A DNA stretch of 6,254 nucleotides, from positions 1-6,254 of the forward strand of contig JAJXYU010000111.1 in assembly GCA_021780395.1 (NCBI GenBank). Direction: 5' to 3'. The notes beneath the pieces are model-generated. The model saw only the letters and a list, made by a program, of their open reading frames with translations. It made no database searches and was not told where the DNA came from. Origin of the DNA: Pseudomonadota bacterium. GTDB lineage: Bacteria; Pseudomonadota; Gammaproteobacteria; Steroidobacterales; Steroidobacteraceae. The translations under genes and the position numbers were made by a program. Below, piece after piece: positions 5,661-6,254 of the stretch (position 1 is the stretch's first letter; the number at the start of each line of letters is the position of its first letter).

Positions 5661-6254
5661 TCACGCGTAGGCGTCGAGCATGCCCTGGGCCGCGCGAAGC
5701 GGTGCGGAGGAGACCGCAACCGCGGTCGTCGCCGTCGCGCGCTCGACCGCCGGGGGCACGAACGGCTGTCGCGCGGCGCCCGGGTCGCCGTACGACTGCC
5801 GTGACACGTCGACGCTCACCTGCGTGAACCCGTGGGCGCCGAGCAGCTCGCGCAGCCGTGGCGCACCCGACTGCAAGGCATCGAACGCGACCGCGTTGTG
5901 CGCACCGAGCCACACCGCGGCGTGCCCGCGCTCGACCGAGATCCGCAGTTCGACGGGACCCAGATGGGGCGGATTGACCTGCAGACTCGCCCCGTTCAGG
6001 CTCTGGTCCGCGAGCCAGGTGACCCGACCGGCGAGCGCCGCCGGCAATTCGTGCGACCCGAGATCGATCGGCCCGTGCGCCGGAAGGGCCGCGTGATCGG
6101 TCAGGCCGGTCGCCGGTGGCGGCGCCGGCGCGAGCGCCGACGCGGCGAGCTGCGAGGGATCCGCGATCGCCGCGGACGGATCCGCGGTCGGCGTCTTCCC
6201 GTCCGCATGCGCGGCCGCCGCCACGGACGTCGCGTGCGGCGCAGCGGCGATCTT
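5661..6254 (-). CDS. fliK: Flagellar hook-length control protein FliK, C-terminal part (partial)
   Basis: The frame is open to the right edge, so only the C-terminal 197 residues are present; the gene start is outside, and a GTG at 6224 is just an internal codon. The first ~60 residues are Ala/Pro/Asp-rich low-complexity linker, as is typical of FliK. A Flg_hook-type C-terminal domain follows (fragment residues about 66-152). It has the motif SLQVNPPHLGPVELRIS, then a VAFDALQSGAPRLRELLGAHG helix region and VSVDVS. A disordered tail rich in Ala, Thr and Pro follows. FliK is exported by the flagellar type III system, measures hook length, and its C-terminal domain switches the FlhB export gate from hook to filament substrates. 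The call rests on this motif pattern only. The gene converges on the ketoreductase with one base between stops and is not part of the pigment operon. Confidence 0.8.
   Translation of the reverse strand, partial: KIAAAPHATSVAAAAHADGKTPTADPSAAIADPSQLAASALAPAPPPATGLTDHAALPAHGPIDLGSHELPAALAGRVTWLADQSLNGASLQVNPPHLGPVELRISVERGHAAVWLGAHNAVAFDALQSGAPRLRELLGAHGFTQVSVDVSRQSYGDPGAARQPFVPPAVERATATTAVAVSSAPLRAAQGMLDAYA

Noticed and set aside
5640..5700. Possible bidirectional terminator between the convergent ketoreductase and fliK-like genes.
   Set aside because: Only one base separates the stops, and I found no convincing hairpin followed by a T-run on either strand.
4013..5719. A minus-strand open frame of 568 codons opposite the chain length factor, dehydratase and ketoreductase genes.
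   Set aside because: Low-complexity Arg/Ala composition and no motifs; it is a shadow of the plus-strand genes and also overlaps the end of fliK in another frame.
138..6170. Repeated palindrome GCGATCGC (for example at 138, 853, 1167, 1287, 1742, 5102 and 6163), resembling the cyanobacterial HIP1 element.
   Set aside because: Nearly all copies are Ala-Ile-Ala codons (GCG ATC GC) in the true reading frames, so codon preference in GC-rich DNA explains them; nothing else suggests a cyanobacterium.

Overview
The window is very GC-rich coding DNA with almost no intergenic space. It looks like the distal end of an aryl polyene (APE)-type pigment biosynthesis operon from a high-GC member of the Pseudomonadota, probably a gammaproteobacterium or betaproteobacterium. 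The sequence does not fix the genus. The evidence is the combination of an MMPL/RND exporter, a NodB-family deacetylase, a FabF/FabB-like ketosynthase, a short ketosynthase-like chain length factor, an ApeP-like hotdog dehydratase and a FabG-like ketoreductase. A flagellar gene, fliK, lies next to the cluster.

Layout, left to right. Seven genes read on the plus strand: the C-terminal half of an MMPL exporter (1-1023, cut by the window edge), a small alpha/beta hydrolase (1020-1616), a membrane-anchored polysaccharide deacetylase (1613-2464), an active-site-complete ketosynthase (2474-3682), a chain length factor lacking the catalytic Cys (3679-4476), a hotdog dehydratase (4467-4931) and a ketoreductase (4928-5659). 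Four of the six junctions are 4-base ATGA overlaps (1020, 1613, 3679, 4928), one is a 10-base overlap (4467-4476), and the only gap is 9 bases (2465-2473). This points to one transcript with translational coupling, whose promoter and first genes lie left of the window. One base after the ketoreductase stop, the C-terminal part of a FliK-like hook-length control protein reads on the minus strand and runs off the right edge.

How the genes may work together. By analogy with studied APE pathways, the KS-CLF pair (ApeO/ApeC-like) extends an aryl starter held on an acyl carrier protein. The ketoreductase (ApeQ-like) and the dehydratase (ApeP-like) then process each beta-keto intermediate to a conjugated double bond. 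The MMPL protein probably moves the lipid-linked product out of the inner membrane. The deacetylase and hydrolase are candidate tailoring, release or attachment enzymes, but their roles are not established by the sequence. The ACPs, AMP ligase, acyltransferase, second dehydratase and second KS expected for such a pathway are not here and would have to lie upstream or elsewhere. I see no RNA gene, mobile element, CRISPR array or substantial repeat, and no gene-free stretch longer than 9 bases.
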